The notes under the pieces: generated by a model
Database searches by the model: none
Seen by the model: only the letters and a program-made list of their open reading frames with translations
Told to the model about the DNA's origin: nothing
Shown here: piece by piece, positions 39,921 to 49,228 of the stretch
Layout of the letters: the number at the start of each line of letters is the position of its first letter
How positions within the stretch are numbered: the stretch's first letter is position 1
Made by a program: the position numbers and the translations under genes
NCBI GenBank assembly: GCA_905480335.1
Contig: CAJQPY010000011.1
Coordinates: 1-64,000 of the forward strand
DNA from: an uncultured Ilumatobacter sp.
Lineage (GTDB): Bacteria > Actinomycetota > Acidimicrobiia > Acidimicrobiales > Ilumatobacteraceae
Length of the DNA stretch: 64,000 bases
Reading direction: 5' to 3'

Positions 39921-41210
39921 GTGGCCGAAGTGAGCGAACGTCGAGTCAGGCGCGTCGCGGTCATCTCTCTCCACACGTCGCCGCTCTTGCAGCCCGGGTC
40001 GGGCGACAGCGGCGGCATGAACGTTTATGTTCGCGAACTCGTGTCGTCGTTGTCCCAGACGGGTGTCGAGTGTGTCACCTTCACCCGATCAGATAGGGAG
40101 GGCCTCGCTCCCGAGGTCCAAGTTGAACCGAACCATCGCGTCGTGCACATTGAGGCTGGACCGCATCACCTGCCGAAGGAAGCGTTGGCTGAGGTCTCGG
40201 CGGAGTTCTGTCACGGTGTGATGGAGTGGTTCCGCGCCAACGGAGCTCCCGACGTCATCCACGGCAACTACTGGCTTAGCGGTGTCATCGGACACCACCT
40301 AAAGCACGAATTGGGCGTTCCTTTCGTGTCGACGTTTCACACGCTCGCCCGGGTAAAGGCCGAGGGCGGCGACCCCGAGCCCGAATGGCGCGATCGTGCG
40401 GAAGAAGAAATCATTCAGTGCTCAGACGCGATCTGTGTTAGCTGTGCGGAGGAGGAGGAGCAGTTCCGACGGCTCTACGGCGATCCGCGCGGTCGTATTG
40501 AGATCATCGCTCCCGGCGTCGAACATGCCTTCTTTGCGCCGGGTGATCAAGCGGGTGCCCGCCGGGCAATCGGCCTGGATCTCACAATCCCGTTGATCGT
40601 CTTTGTGGGTCGGATCCAGCCCCTGAAGGGTCCAGATGTGGCGATTCGGGCGTTGGCCGATCTTCGACAGCGCGGCCATTTGGATGCGACCTTGGTCATC
40701 GTTGGGGGAGCGAGTGGACAGGGTGGCGGATTCGAGACACAGCGGGCCCACGATCTTGTTGACGAACTTGACCTGCACGACAGCGTCGTTTTTGTCCCGC
40801 CCCAGCCGCATCACGTCCTGTCGAGCTACTACCGAGCCGCCGACGTTGTCGTCGTACCGAGCCGGTCGGAGAGCTTCGGGCTCGTCGCGCTCGAGGCTGC
40901 AGCCTGCGGGACTCCAGTGGTGGCGAGTGCAGTCGGCGGTCTGCTCAGCCTGGTCGATGACGGATCGACCGGGCGTTTGATTCAGGGTCGCAATCCGAGC
41001 GACTATGGCGGAGCGATGGCCGAGATACTCGATGACTCCGAACTGCGAACTGCGATGAGTGTGGCGGCGCGCCACCGAGCGTCGTCGTATACGTGGCATG
41101 CTGCAGCTGCGCAGCTGCGTGGGCTGTACGAGGACCTTGCCGTCACCTCCCGAGTCAGCTGCGAGTCCCCCCCGGTCTCCGGCGTCGTGCTCGAGGGGCG
41201 GGTCATCTGA
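39921..41210 (+). CDS. mshA: D-inositol-3-phosphate glycosyltransferase-like (mycothiol biosynthesis)
   Basis: SLHTSPLLQPGSGDSGGMNVYVRELVSSLS; GT-B motif PSRSESFGLVALEAAACGTPVVAS. Confidence 0.88.
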   Translation: MAEVSERRVRRVAVISLHTSPLLQPGSGDSGGMNVYVRELVSSLSQTGVECVTFTRSDREGLAPEVQVEPNHRVVHIEAGPHHLPKEALAEVSAEFCHGVMEWFRANGAPDVIHGNYWLSGVIGHHLKHELGVPFVSTFHTLARVKAEGGDPEPEWRDRAEEEIIQCSDAICVSCAEEEEQFRRLYGDPRGRIEIIAPGVEHAFFAPGDQAGARRAIGLDLTIPLIVFVGRIQPLKGPDVAIRALADLRQRGHLDATLVIVGGASGQGGGFETQRAHDLVDELDLHDSVVFVPPQPHHVLSSYYRAADVVVVPSRSESFGLVALEAAACGTPVVASAVGGLLSLVDDGSTGRLIQGRNPSDYGGAMAEILDDSELRTAMSVAARHRASSYTWHAAAAQLRGLYEDLAVTSRVSCESPPVSGVVLEGRVI

Positions 41211-41677
41211 TGAGCGCCGCGTACGATGCGCCGCAGCTTGTTGCGCTGGAGCGCAGAGTCGATCAGTGGATAAGGGAGCTCGATGCCGAGCATGAGCACA
41301 TCGTCGCGGTCGACCGGGCAGAAAAAGACATCATTCGCTGGTACGTGCGGATGCGCGGTGAGGAAAAGGAGTTCACCACCGTGTGGCTCACCCTCGGGCA
41401 GCGGACGTTTCGCTATGAGACCTATGTGATGCCAGCTCCGGAGGAGAACGAGCAGCAGTTGTTCGAGAATCTTCTGCGCCGTAACGACCGGCTCATTGGG
41501 GTGCACTTCTCGATTGGCGCGGAGGATGCCGTCTACCTGAGGGGTGAGCTTCCCACAGCGGTCGTCGGCAAGGACGATATCGATCGGATCCTTGGCACCG
41601 TCTACGCCACTGTGGAGCAAACATTTACACCGTTGCTCCGGATCGGTTTCGCCCGCCACTTCGCCCCCGACAACTGA
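41210..41677 (+). CDS. YbjN-domain (T3SC-like) protein
   Basis: ATGA overlap with mshA; WYVRMRGEEKEFTTVWLTLGQRTFRYETYVMPAPEENEQQLFENLLRRN. Confidence 0.7.
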   Translation: MSAAYDAPQLVALERRVDQWIRELDAEHEHIVAVDRAEKDIIRWYVRMRGEEKEFTTVWLTLGQRTFRYETYVMPAPEENEQQLFENLLRRNDRLIGVHFSIGAEDAVYLRGELPTAVVGKDDIDRILGTVYATVEQTFTPLLRIGFARHFAPDN

Positions 41678-41889
41678 CCGAATGCGCGGATTTCCCGGGG
41701 CGATTCAGCGTCGAGTTGTGCGTGAGGTTGATGAAACGCAGTTAATGGAAGCGACTCTCGCAGTTCGGTTTTCCGTGTGGTGATCCGGCGACTCCGTGGC
41801 GGACTCCCTCGAGCGGGTGCATCTCTCGGGAGTCGGTCCCCCGCATCCGCTCGGGCGGTCATCGATGCGTTCGCACTACGGTCCGGGAG

Positions 41890-42678
41890 ATGAAAGAGAT
41901 CGACGTCGCAATGATCGGCGGTGGCAAGATGGGTGCCGCGCTGCTGGGTGGGATGCTCGCATCGGGTGAGTATGACGCAGCATCACTCGCTGTGGTTGAG
42001 CAGTTGGAGGCTCGACGAGTGCGACTCATCGAGTTGTTCCCCGGCGTAGAGGTCCTTGCCGTCGTTCCGCCATGTGCTGCGGCGGTGATTGCCGTGAAAC
42101 CCGATGATGTGGCTGACGCCGTTCACGGAGCGGTTGCCGCGGGGGCTCGCAGGGTCCTTTCGATCGCCGCTGGGGTCACTCTGGCTGCGCTTGATGCAGC
42201 CGCTGGTCCGAGTGTGGCTGTCGTTCGCGCGATGCCGAACACTCCGGCACTTGTCGGTCTCGGCACCGCGGCGATTGCCGGCGGAGCGACCGCCTCGGAT
42301 AGCGACCTTGCGTGGGCCGAAGCGATCCTCGGTTCGGTGGGCATTGTCGAGCGACTAGATGAAGCATCTCTTGACGCGTTCACGGGCGTTGCGGGTTCGG
42401 GCCCTGCCTACGTCTTCCTGTTCGCAGAGGCACTTACCGATGCGGCGATCGCCGAAGGGATTGAGCCCGACGTTGCGGAGCGTGTGGTTACTCAACTTTT
42501 GCTGGGTGCTGCAACACTCCTTGACCGGGAGCGGGATCCGGGCCAGTTGCGTCGTGACGTCACATCGCCCGGGGGGACGACGGCTGCTGGGCTAGCGCGT
42601 TTTGACGAGCATGATCTGCGGGCAACCGTGACGGACGCGGTTGCGGCTGCGAGTGCACGCAGTCGCGAGCTTGGCTGA
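41890..42678 (+). CDS. proC: Pyrroline-5-carboxylate reductase
   Basis: AMIGGGKMGAALLGGML; VRAMPNTPALVGLG; DVTSPGGTTAAGLARFDEHDLRA. Confidence 0.95.
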   Translation: MKEIDVAMIGGGKMGAALLGGMLASGEYDAASLAVVEQLEARRVRLIELFPGVEVLAVVPPCAAAVIAVKPDDVADAVHGAVAAGARRVLSIAAGVTLAALDAAAGPSVAVVRAMPNTPALVGLGTAAIAGGATASDSDLAWAEAILGSVGIVERLDEASLDAFTGVAGSGPAYVFLFAEALTDAAIAEGIEPDVAERVVTQLLLGAATLLDRERDPGQLRRDVTSPGGTTAAGLARFDEHDLRATVTDAVAAASARSRELG

Positions 42679-42910
42679 CGTGACCAACCGGTGGCTATCA
42701 ACCCAACTATTTTTCGTGTGCCCCTTTTCACGCTGGAGTTTCAGGCCTATCGTGACCGATGTGGAGACGCGTTCGTCTGCTGCGTGGTGGTGACACGACG
42801 CAGCAGGAGGACAGCGCCGACAGGGCTGGTGCCATCGGGGGGTTGGCATCAGCCCTTGTCGCGTCCGGGCCCCGTCCGTGAACTCCAAGGCCGATATCGT
42901 CAGGTCCGTT

Positions 42911-43792
42911 ATGGGCCGCCGGTACGACACCATTTCCTTCCTCTCTGACTACGGGACTGACGATGAGTTTGTCGGTGTTGTGAAATCGGTGATCCGTGAG
43001 CTGGCACCGCATGCGAGAGTGATCGACCTCACCCATGGCATTAGTCCATTCGACGTGCGCGCCGGATCTCTCGCGCTTGCCCGCTCGATCAGCTATGTGG
43101 CGTCCGGCATCGTGATGGCGGTCGTCGACCCCGGAGTGGGCACGGCGCGAAGGGGCATCGCAGTCGAGGTTGCCGATGGGGAGGGGGTGCTCATCGGACC
43201 CGACAACGGTTTACTGGCTCCCGCTGTTGCGATGGCCGGAGGTGCCGAGCGGGCTGTCCAACTCGATAATCCCGACCACCGCCTTGAAACGCCGGGGGCA
43301 ACCTTCGATGGTCGCGATGTCTTCGCCCCGGCTGCTGCCGCGCTGTGCACCGGGGTCGACTTGCTCGACTTGGGAAGTGAGGTCGATGTCGATCTGCTCT
43401 TCCCGGGCGTAGTCCCATTGCCACAGATCGACGATTCACTTGTGATCGCACAGGCTCTCTGGACGGATCGGTTCGGCAATGTCCAGCTCAACATCGGCCC
43501 CGACGATCTTCCCGAGGAACTCGCCGCCGACGTTCAGGTGCGATTTAGTGCTCCGACCGATCCGACCGGTGGGTCGACTCGTGCGGCCACCCGCGTTGCG
43601 TCGTTCGCCGACGTTGCCGCCGGTGCCGTTGGGATGGTCGTCGACGCCAACGGGATGCTTGCCCTTGTCATGAACCAGCGCTCGGCGGCCGATGAACTCG
43701 GCATCGCCGATGGGGATCAGGTCGTGATCACGGCGCTCGCCGACGACGGCGACTCGGGGATGACCGTCAAGGTCGACCTCACCACCCGTTAG
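42911..43792 (+). CDS. SAM hydroxide adenosyltransferase (DUF62/SAM hydrolase)
   Basis: ISFLSDYGTDDEFVGVVKSVI, VIDLTHGISPFDVRAGSLAL, VVDPGVGTARRGIAVE, DRFGNVQLNI. Start moved to ATG 42911. Confidence 0.88.
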   Translation: MGRRYDTISFLSDYGTDDEFVGVVKSVIRELAPHARVIDLTHGISPFDVRAGSLALARSISYVASGIVMAVVDPGVGTARRGIAVEVADGEGVLIGPDNGLLAPAVAMAGGAERAVQLDNPDHRLETPGATFDGRDVFAPAAAALCTGVDLLDLGSEVDVDLLFPGVVPLPQIDDSLVIAQALWTDRFGNVQLNIGPDDLPEELAADVQVRFSAPTDPTGGSTRAATRVASFADVAAGAVGMVVDANGMLALVMNQRSAADELGIADGDQVVITALADDGDSGMTVKVDLTTR

Positions 43793-43804
43793 CGTTTAAG
43801 ACCC

Positions 43805-43888
43805 ATGCGCCCCGCCACCACACTTGCCCTCGGCATTCTGCTCGCTGCGATCTTGATCGCTGGAATCTTGTCGCTCGTTCGACTCTGA
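43805..43888 (+). CDS. 27-aa single-TM small protein (below ORF-track size cutoff)
   Basis: MRPATTLALGILLAAILIAGILSLVRL*; Met start, hydrophobic core, basic end. Confidence 0.4.
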   Translation: MRPATTLALGILLAAILIAGILSLVRL

Positions 43889-43923
43889 CGTCGCTGTCGA
43901 AGAAGCACGATGGAGTTACTAAC

Positions 43924-45417
43924 GTGAATCTCGCCAGCATCATCGATGATCATGCAGCCGACTCGATCGCATTGATCCACCGCGGCCAGCCGACAACGTA
44001 TGGCCAGCTCCGTGATCAGATCGATCGGCTACGCGGCGGCCTGTCCTCGCTCGGCGTTCGTGACGGTGACCGTGTTGCCCTGTTGTGCAGCAACTCAGAC
44101 CACTTCGTGATCGCATATTACGCTGCGCTTGGGCTCGGTGCTGTCGTGGTTCCCCTTAATCCGCTCAGCCCGGCCCCTGAACTCGAGCCGGAGATCGCGA
44201 GCGTTGGCGCCTCGGTGGTCGTCATCGAGAAGCTAAGCGCAGTCACATGGGCGAACGTGGACCGATCTGAGGTCCCGTCGGTGACGACGGTTGTTACCTG
44301 CGACGCGGCTCACGCGTCCGATGGTGACGTACTGATCGATGATCTGCTCGCCGTCGAACCTGTCGACCGAGTCGATGTTGACCCTGATCATCTGTCGACC
44401 CTGATGTTCACGAGCGGAACAGCTGGCAAGCCGCGGGCAGCAATGCTCAGTCACGGCAACCTGCTGGCGAACATAGGCCAGAGCTTGTGCGCAGAAGGTC
44501 ACGTGGTCGCCGACGACGTGATTTACACTGTGCTGCCGCTGTTCCACATTTTTGGTTTGAACGTCTCGCTCAACCTGGGGTTGTCAGTCGGTGCGACCGT
44601 GCTGCTTGTACAGCGGTTCGATCCGGTCACGGCCGTCGAGACCTTCGTCGATCGAAGTGTGACGGTGCTGCCTGGATCGCCGTCGATGTGGTCAGCGTTC
44701 GCGTACTTCGATCAGCTCCAAGGCAGTGAGTTCGCGAACATCCGGTTGGGGCTGTCGGGAGCGGCGAAGCTGCCGATCGCTACGTCACAGCTAATGCGCG
44801 ACCGCTTCGGAGTTGAGATCCTCGAGGGGTATGGACTGACCGAAGCGTCGCCGATTGTCACCTCGTCGATGGGAGCGTCTGTCCGGTTCGGATCGGTCGG
44901 TCGGGTGCTTGACGGGGTAGAGGTCCGCCTGGTGAACGTCGACGGTGACATCCCTGCCGGAGATGTCGGTGAAATCTGGGTTCGCGGACCCAACGTGTTC
45001 GCCGGATACTTCCGCGATGCGGAGGCAACCGATGCGGTGTTGACCGAAGATGGTTGGTTGAAAACCGGTGACATGGCCACGGTCGATGACGACGGTTACA
45101 TCTGGCTTGTCGATCGGGCGAAGGACTTGGTCATCGTGTCGGGCTTCAACGTGTATCCGGCGGAAGTTGAGGAAGTTCTGGCGATTCACCCCGACGTCGT
45201 AGAGGTGGGAGTGGTTGGCGTGCCGCACCCGCACACGGGCGAGGCTGTCAAGGCATTCGTGGTGGCCGCTGACGGGTCGGACATCGATGAGGAGACGCTG
45301 ATTGAGTTCTGTCGCGATCATCTTGCGCGTTACAAGTGTCCGAACAAGGTGCTGTTCGTCGACGAGCTACCGCGGAACACAACCGGCAAGCTTGTACGCC
45401 GTCGCCTTCTCGACTGA
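43924..45417 (+). CDS. Acyl-CoA synthetase / AMP-dependent ligase
   Basis: LMFTSGTAGKPRAAMLSHGNL; GYGLTEASP; VSGFNVYPAEVEEVL; NTTGKLVRR. Confidence 0.94.
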   Translation: MNLASIIDDHAADSIALIHRGQPTTYGQLRDQIDRLRGGLSSLGVRDGDRVALLCSNSDHFVIAYYAALGLGAVVVPLNPLSPAPELEPEIASVGASVVVIEKLSAVTWANVDRSEVPSVTTVVTCDAAHASDGDVLIDDLLAVEPVDRVDVDPDHLSTLMFTSGTAGKPRAAMLSHGNLLANIGQSLCAEGHVVADDVIYTVLPLFHIFGLNVSLNLGLSVGATVLLVQRFDPVTAVETFVDRSVTVLPGSPSMWSAFAYFDQLQGSEFANIRLGLSGAAKLPIATSQLMRDRFGVEILEGYGLTEASPIVTSSMGASVRFGSVGRVLDGVEVRLVNVDGDIPAGDVGEIWVRGPNVFAGYFRDAEATDAVLTEDGWLKTGDMATVDDDGYIWLVDRAKDLVIVSGFNVYPAEVEEVLAIHPDVVEVGVVGVPHPHTGEAVKAFVVAADGSDIDEETLIEFCRDHLARYKCPNKVLFVDELPRNTTGKLVRRRLLD

Positions 45418-45478
45418 GTACTTTTCTATCTACTCGGTGAGACTTTCGTAACATCCCCCGAATTGCATCAGCACAGCT

Positions 45479-45496
45479 TTGTGAAACTGTGCACAA
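45479..45496. promoter_or_regulatory. Rex operator (ROP)-like site TTGTGAAACTGTGCACAA
   Basis: Near match to TTGTGAANNNNTTCACAA (one mismatch per right half-site), 18 bp upstream of the rex GTG. Confidence 0.78.
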
Positions 45497-45514
45497 GCGT
45501 CGTATGTTGGGCGG

Positions 45515-46219
45515 GTGGCCGGTCAGCGGAATCGACGTCGAATTCCCGAAGCGACTGTGTCGCGCCTGCCGGTGTACCTCAAGCTGCTCTCCGACCAGTT
45601 TGAACTTGGGATCACTAATATTTCGTCCGAGGAGCTCGCTGAGCTCGGTGGTGTGAACGCCGCAAAGGTGCGCAAGGACCTTTCGTACCTAGGCAGTTAT
45701 GGAACCCGCGGTGTCGGCTACGACGTTGAGTTTTTAGTTTTCCAGATTAAACGGGAGCTGGGTCTGACGCACGAATGGCATGTCGTTGTCGTCGGCGCCG
45801 GCCATCTCGGCAACGCCCTTGCGGGCTACGGCGGGTTCGGAGAGCGCGGGTTTCCTGTTGGTGGCGTGGTCGATGTCGATCCGGCCAAGATCGGAACTGT
45901 CGTCGGTGGCGTGCGTGTGCGCCACCTTGATGAGTTGGCCGCTGTTGTGCACTCTCGGAAGATCTCGATCGGGGTGATCGCAACGCCAGCTGTTGCAGCT
46001 CAGCACGCCGCAGATTCGCTCGTGTCTGCTGGGATCACGAGCATTTTGAACTTCGCTCCGACGATCATCAACACGCCTCACGGCATCAGCGTTCGGAAAG
46101 TCGATCTTGCCGTTGAACTGCAGATTTTGAGCTATCACGAGCAGCGCCGTGCGAACGTACGCGAAGCGACGAAACTCAAGGCTGTTCCCGGCAATGGTCG
46201 ACGTGGCGCATCGGCCTAA
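45515..46219 (+). CDS. rex: Redox-sensing transcriptional repressor Rex
   Basis: RLPVYLKLLSDQFELGITNISSEELAELGGVNAAKVRKDLSYLGSYGTRGVGYDV; Rossmann VVVGAGHLGNALAGYGGF. Confidence 0.96.
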   Translation: MAGQRNRRRIPEATVSRLPVYLKLLSDQFELGITNISSEELAELGGVNAAKVRKDLSYLGSYGTRGVGYDVEFLVFQIKRELGLTHEWHVVVVGAGHLGNALAGYGGFGERGFPVGGVVDVDPAKIGTVVGGVRVRHLDELAAVVHSRKISIGVIATPAVAAQHAADSLVSAGITSILNFAPTIINTPHGISVRKVDLAVELQILSYHEQRRANVREATKLKAVPGNGRRGASA

Positions 46220-46231
46220 GCTTGTAGAGAC

Positions 46232-47491
46232 ATGTCCATTCTTGTCGTCGGCGTCAACCACCGCAGCGGCCCGCTGCCGTTGCTCGAGCGTCTGACGATC
46301 GCGCCCGACGATCTGGCTAAGCGGGTCAACGGGCTTGCGCAGCGAGACAACATCCGCGAGGCAGTCGTATTGTCGACCTGCAATCGGACGGAGATCTACG
46401 TCATTGCGGAGCGATTCCATGGCGCGTATGCCGATATTTGCGATTTTCTCTGCGAGCTCGGCGAGCTCGACGTCGACGAACTCAGCCCGCATCTCTTCAG
46501 CGAGCACGACGGCGCCGCCGTCGGGCACCTGTTCGAGGTGGCAGCGGGGCTGGATTCCGCGGTCCTCGGAGAAGGCGAGATCCTGGGACAGGTCCGTACT
46601 GCGTGGCAGGTAGCGCTCGACGAAGCCGCTGCGCGCTCGGGGTTGAATTTGCTGATGCGCTCGGCGGTCGAAACAGGCAAGCGAGCACGAAGTGAAACCG
46701 CTATCGGGCGCGGCACCGCCTCGGTCAGCCATGCTGCGGTGGAAATGCTCGGCGATGTGGCCGGTGATCTGTCCAACCGTCGCGTAACCGTCGTCGGAGC
46801 CGGATCGATGGGCGAGGGCGTTGCGATGGCTTTACACAAAGCTGGCGGCGCGGACATTTGCGTTGTCAATCGGTCGCCGGAACGTGGCGCTGCTTTGGCC
46901 CAGCGTGTCGGCGCAACTGCACTTGGCTTCGAACGCCTGGATGAAGCACTCGCCAGTGCCGACGTCGTGGTTGCTTCCACGGGCTCCGGGGCAGCAGTCA
47001 TCACGATCGAGTCGATTGAGCGTGCTCGCGCCGAGGTGGATCGTCCGCTGCTCGTCGTTGATATTGCGGTACCGCGCGACGTCGAGCCGGGTGTCGCTGA
47101 CCTCGATGGCGTCACGGTGTTCGATCTCGATGATTTGCGTGACTGGGCTGACAGAGGCCGAGCGCAGCGCGCCAAAGAGGCCGATATGGTCCGGCGGATT
47201 GTCGCCGAAGAGGTTGAGAACTTCAAGGTCGAACAGACAGCGCGCCAGGCTGCGCCGCTCGTTGCCTCGATGCGTCAGGCCGCCGATGACGTTCGAGCCG
47301 CCGAGCTCGACCGGTTCTCGAGTCGGCTTGCGGATCTGTCCGCCGCCGACCGCGACTCGGTCGAGGCGCTCACTAAGGCAATCATCTCGAAATTGCTCCA
47401 TGAGCCGTCGGTGCGATTGAAGACAGACGCGGGGACACCCCAGGGGGATCGCAATGCGGCTGCTGTGCGTGACTTGTTCAACCTCGGCTGA
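46232..47491 (+). CDS. hemA: Glutamyl-tRNA reductase
   Basis: VGVNHRSGPLPLLERL; VVLSTCNRTEIYV; ILGQVRTAW. Confidence 0.97.
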   Translation: MSILVVGVNHRSGPLPLLERLTIAPDDLAKRVNGLAQRDNIREAVVLSTCNRTEIYVIAERFHGAYADICDFLCELGELDVDELSPHLFSEHDGAAVGHLFEVAAGLDSAVLGEGEILGQVRTAWQVALDEAAARSGLNLLMRSAVETGKRARSETAIGRGTASVSHAAVEMLGDVAGDLSNRRVTVVGAGSMGEGVAMALHKAGGADICVVNRSPERGAALAQRVGATALGFERLDEALASADVVVASTGSGAAVITIESIERARAEVDRPLLVVDIAVPRDVEPGVADLDGVTVFDLDDLRDWADRGRAQRAKEADMVRRIVAEEVENFKVEQTARQAAPLVASMRQAADDVRAAELDRFSSRLADLSAADRDSVEALTKAIISKLLHEPSVRLKTDAGTPQGDRNAAAVRDLFNLG

Positions 47492-47505
47492 GCTGGTCCG
47501 CTGGC

Positions 47506-48396
47506 GTGCCACATAACTCCGTCCCGCTTCGGCTCGCTACAAGGGGGTCGCGCCAGGCGCTCGCACAGGCGAACGTCGTTGCGGCGTCGGTTACCGCTTC
47601 TAGTGGTCGAATGGTCGAACTTGTTCTCATCGAAACAACTGGCGACATCCGTCTGGATGTTCCGCTCCACACGATCGGCGGACAAGGGGTGTTCGTTAAG
47701 GAAGTCCAGCGAGCCGTCCTCGATGGTCGTGCCGACATAGCGGTCCATTCGGCGAAGGATCTCCCGTCGGCTCCGCCCGTCGGCCTGGTGATCGCTGCGT
47801 TCACAGAGCGCCGCAGCCCGCATGATGTGCTGGTCGGGTCGACGCTCAATGGCCTTGCCGCAGGTGCCACCGTCGCATCAGGGTCGGTTCGGCGTCGGGC
47901 CCAGCTGGCGGCGGTTCGACCGGATCTCACGTTTGTCGAATTACGCGGCAACATTGACACCCGGTTGGACAAAGTGCCCGAGGGTGGAGCGATTGTCATG
48001 GCGCGCGCTGCGCTCGAGATACTCGGTATGACCGACCGAATCGACGAGGAGCTGGACGTCGAACGTTTCGTCCCTGCGGTCGGCCAGGGTTGCGTTGCTG
48101 TCGAGTGTCGGGCTCGCGATGACATGACCATTGAGGTGTTGCATACGGTTGACCACGGCCCGACTAGGCGTCGTGTGGAGGTCGAACGGGCATTTCTTGC
48201 GGAGCTGGGCAGTGGTTGCTCGCTCCCGGTCGGCGGCCATGTCGTTAATGACGACTTGCGCGTATTCCTCGCCGACCCTGATCAGGGTCGTTGGGTCGGC
48301 GACGTGGTGGCGCTGTCGCCTGGGGGCGTCGACTCCGCCGCTGACCTTGGTCTCGCACGGACGTCTGCCCGGCAGCTGCAGGAGCAGTTGGGGTGA
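47506..48396 (+). CDS. hemC: Hydroxymethylbilane synthase
   Basis: RLATRGSRQALAQANVV; VHSAKDLPS; AELGSGCSLPVGGH. Confidence 0.97.
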   Translation: MPHNSVPLRLATRGSRQALAQANVVAASVTASSGRMVELVLIETTGDIRLDVPLHTIGGQGVFVKEVQRAVLDGRADIAVHSAKDLPSAPPVGLVIAAFTERRSPHDVLVGSTLNGLAAGATVASGSVRRRAQLAAVRPDLTFVELRGNIDTRLDKVPEGGAIVMARAALEILGMTDRIDEELDVERFVPAVGQGCVAVECRARDDMTIEVLHTVDHGPTRRRVEVERAFLAELGSGCSLPVGGHVVNDDLRVFLADPDQGRWVGDVVALSPGGVDSAADLGLARTSARQLQEQLG

Positions 48397-49133
48397 CTCA
48401 GCCGCTCAGTGGGTGCACTGTCGTGGTCACCCGTGAGCAGCGCGGTCAGTTGGGTCAACTGCTCAACGTGCAGGGAGCGGAAGTCCTCCACGTGCCTTTG
48501 ATCGAGGTGGTTGATGTCGACCCTACGGCCTTGGTTGAGGCGTGGCGAGCCGAGCCTGACTGGGTCATTGTCACCTCTGCAGCAGGGGCAGATCGGGTTG
48601 CGGCTGGCGTCGTCATGCGACCGAGTGTCTCCCTTGCCGCCGTGGGAACAGCGACCGCAGTACGGCTTGAAGAATGCTGCGGTCGTCCCGCAGATCTCGT
48701 GCCTGACCGTCAGCTCGCGAGCGCGTTGGTGGAAGAATTCGTAGCGCTTCACGACCAGCCCCGACGTGTGTTGGTCGCCCAGGCCGATCGGGCCGAGTCG
48801 ACGCTGGTCGACGGGTTGCGGGCAGCAGGACACGAGGTCAACGCAGTCGTGGCGTACCACACGTTGCTTCGCCGCCCGACCGTCGATGATTGTGCGTCGA
48901 TCGCCCGAGCCGACGCGGTGGTCTTCGCTAGTGCATCGGCGGCGTTGGGCTGGGTCAACGCCTTCGAGAATCCGGCTGGGGCGCTGCCACCGATCGTGGT
49001 CGCAATCGGCCCGACGACGTCGGCGGCCGCCATCGAATCAGGTCTCAGGATTTCCCACATTGCCGCTCACCATTCACTTGCAGGAGTCGTTGACGAGTTG
49101 ATTGAAGCGTGGGGCCAATCCCAGGCAACGTGA
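48393..49133 (+). CDS. hemD: Uroporphyrinogen-III synthase
   Basis: Overlaps hemC stop; WVIVTSAAGADRV; VAIGPTTSAAAIESGLR. Confidence 0.85.
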   Translation: MTQPLSGCTVVVTREQRGQLGQLLNVQGAEVLHVPLIEVVDVDPTALVEAWRAEPDWVIVTSAAGADRVAAGVVMRPSVSLAAVGTATAVRLEECCGRPADLVPDRQLASALVEEFVALHDQPRRVLVAQADRAESTLVDGLRAAGHEVNAVVAYHTLLRRPTVDDCASIARADAVVFASASAALGWVNAFENPAGALPPIVVAIGPTTSAAAIESGLRISHIAAHHSLAGVVDELIEAWGQSQAT

Positions 49134-49228
49134 ATTTCCTTGGCGGTTTCCTGGCAGACTTGTCGACGAGCCGTATTGCGTGGGATATTCGACCCGCGCT
49201 TTCGGTGCACGACCGAACGAGGAGCATC

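Noticed and set aside
45734-46732. 332-aa ORF on - strand over rex and hemA
   Set aside because: Spans two strongly supported + strand genes; shadow ORF.
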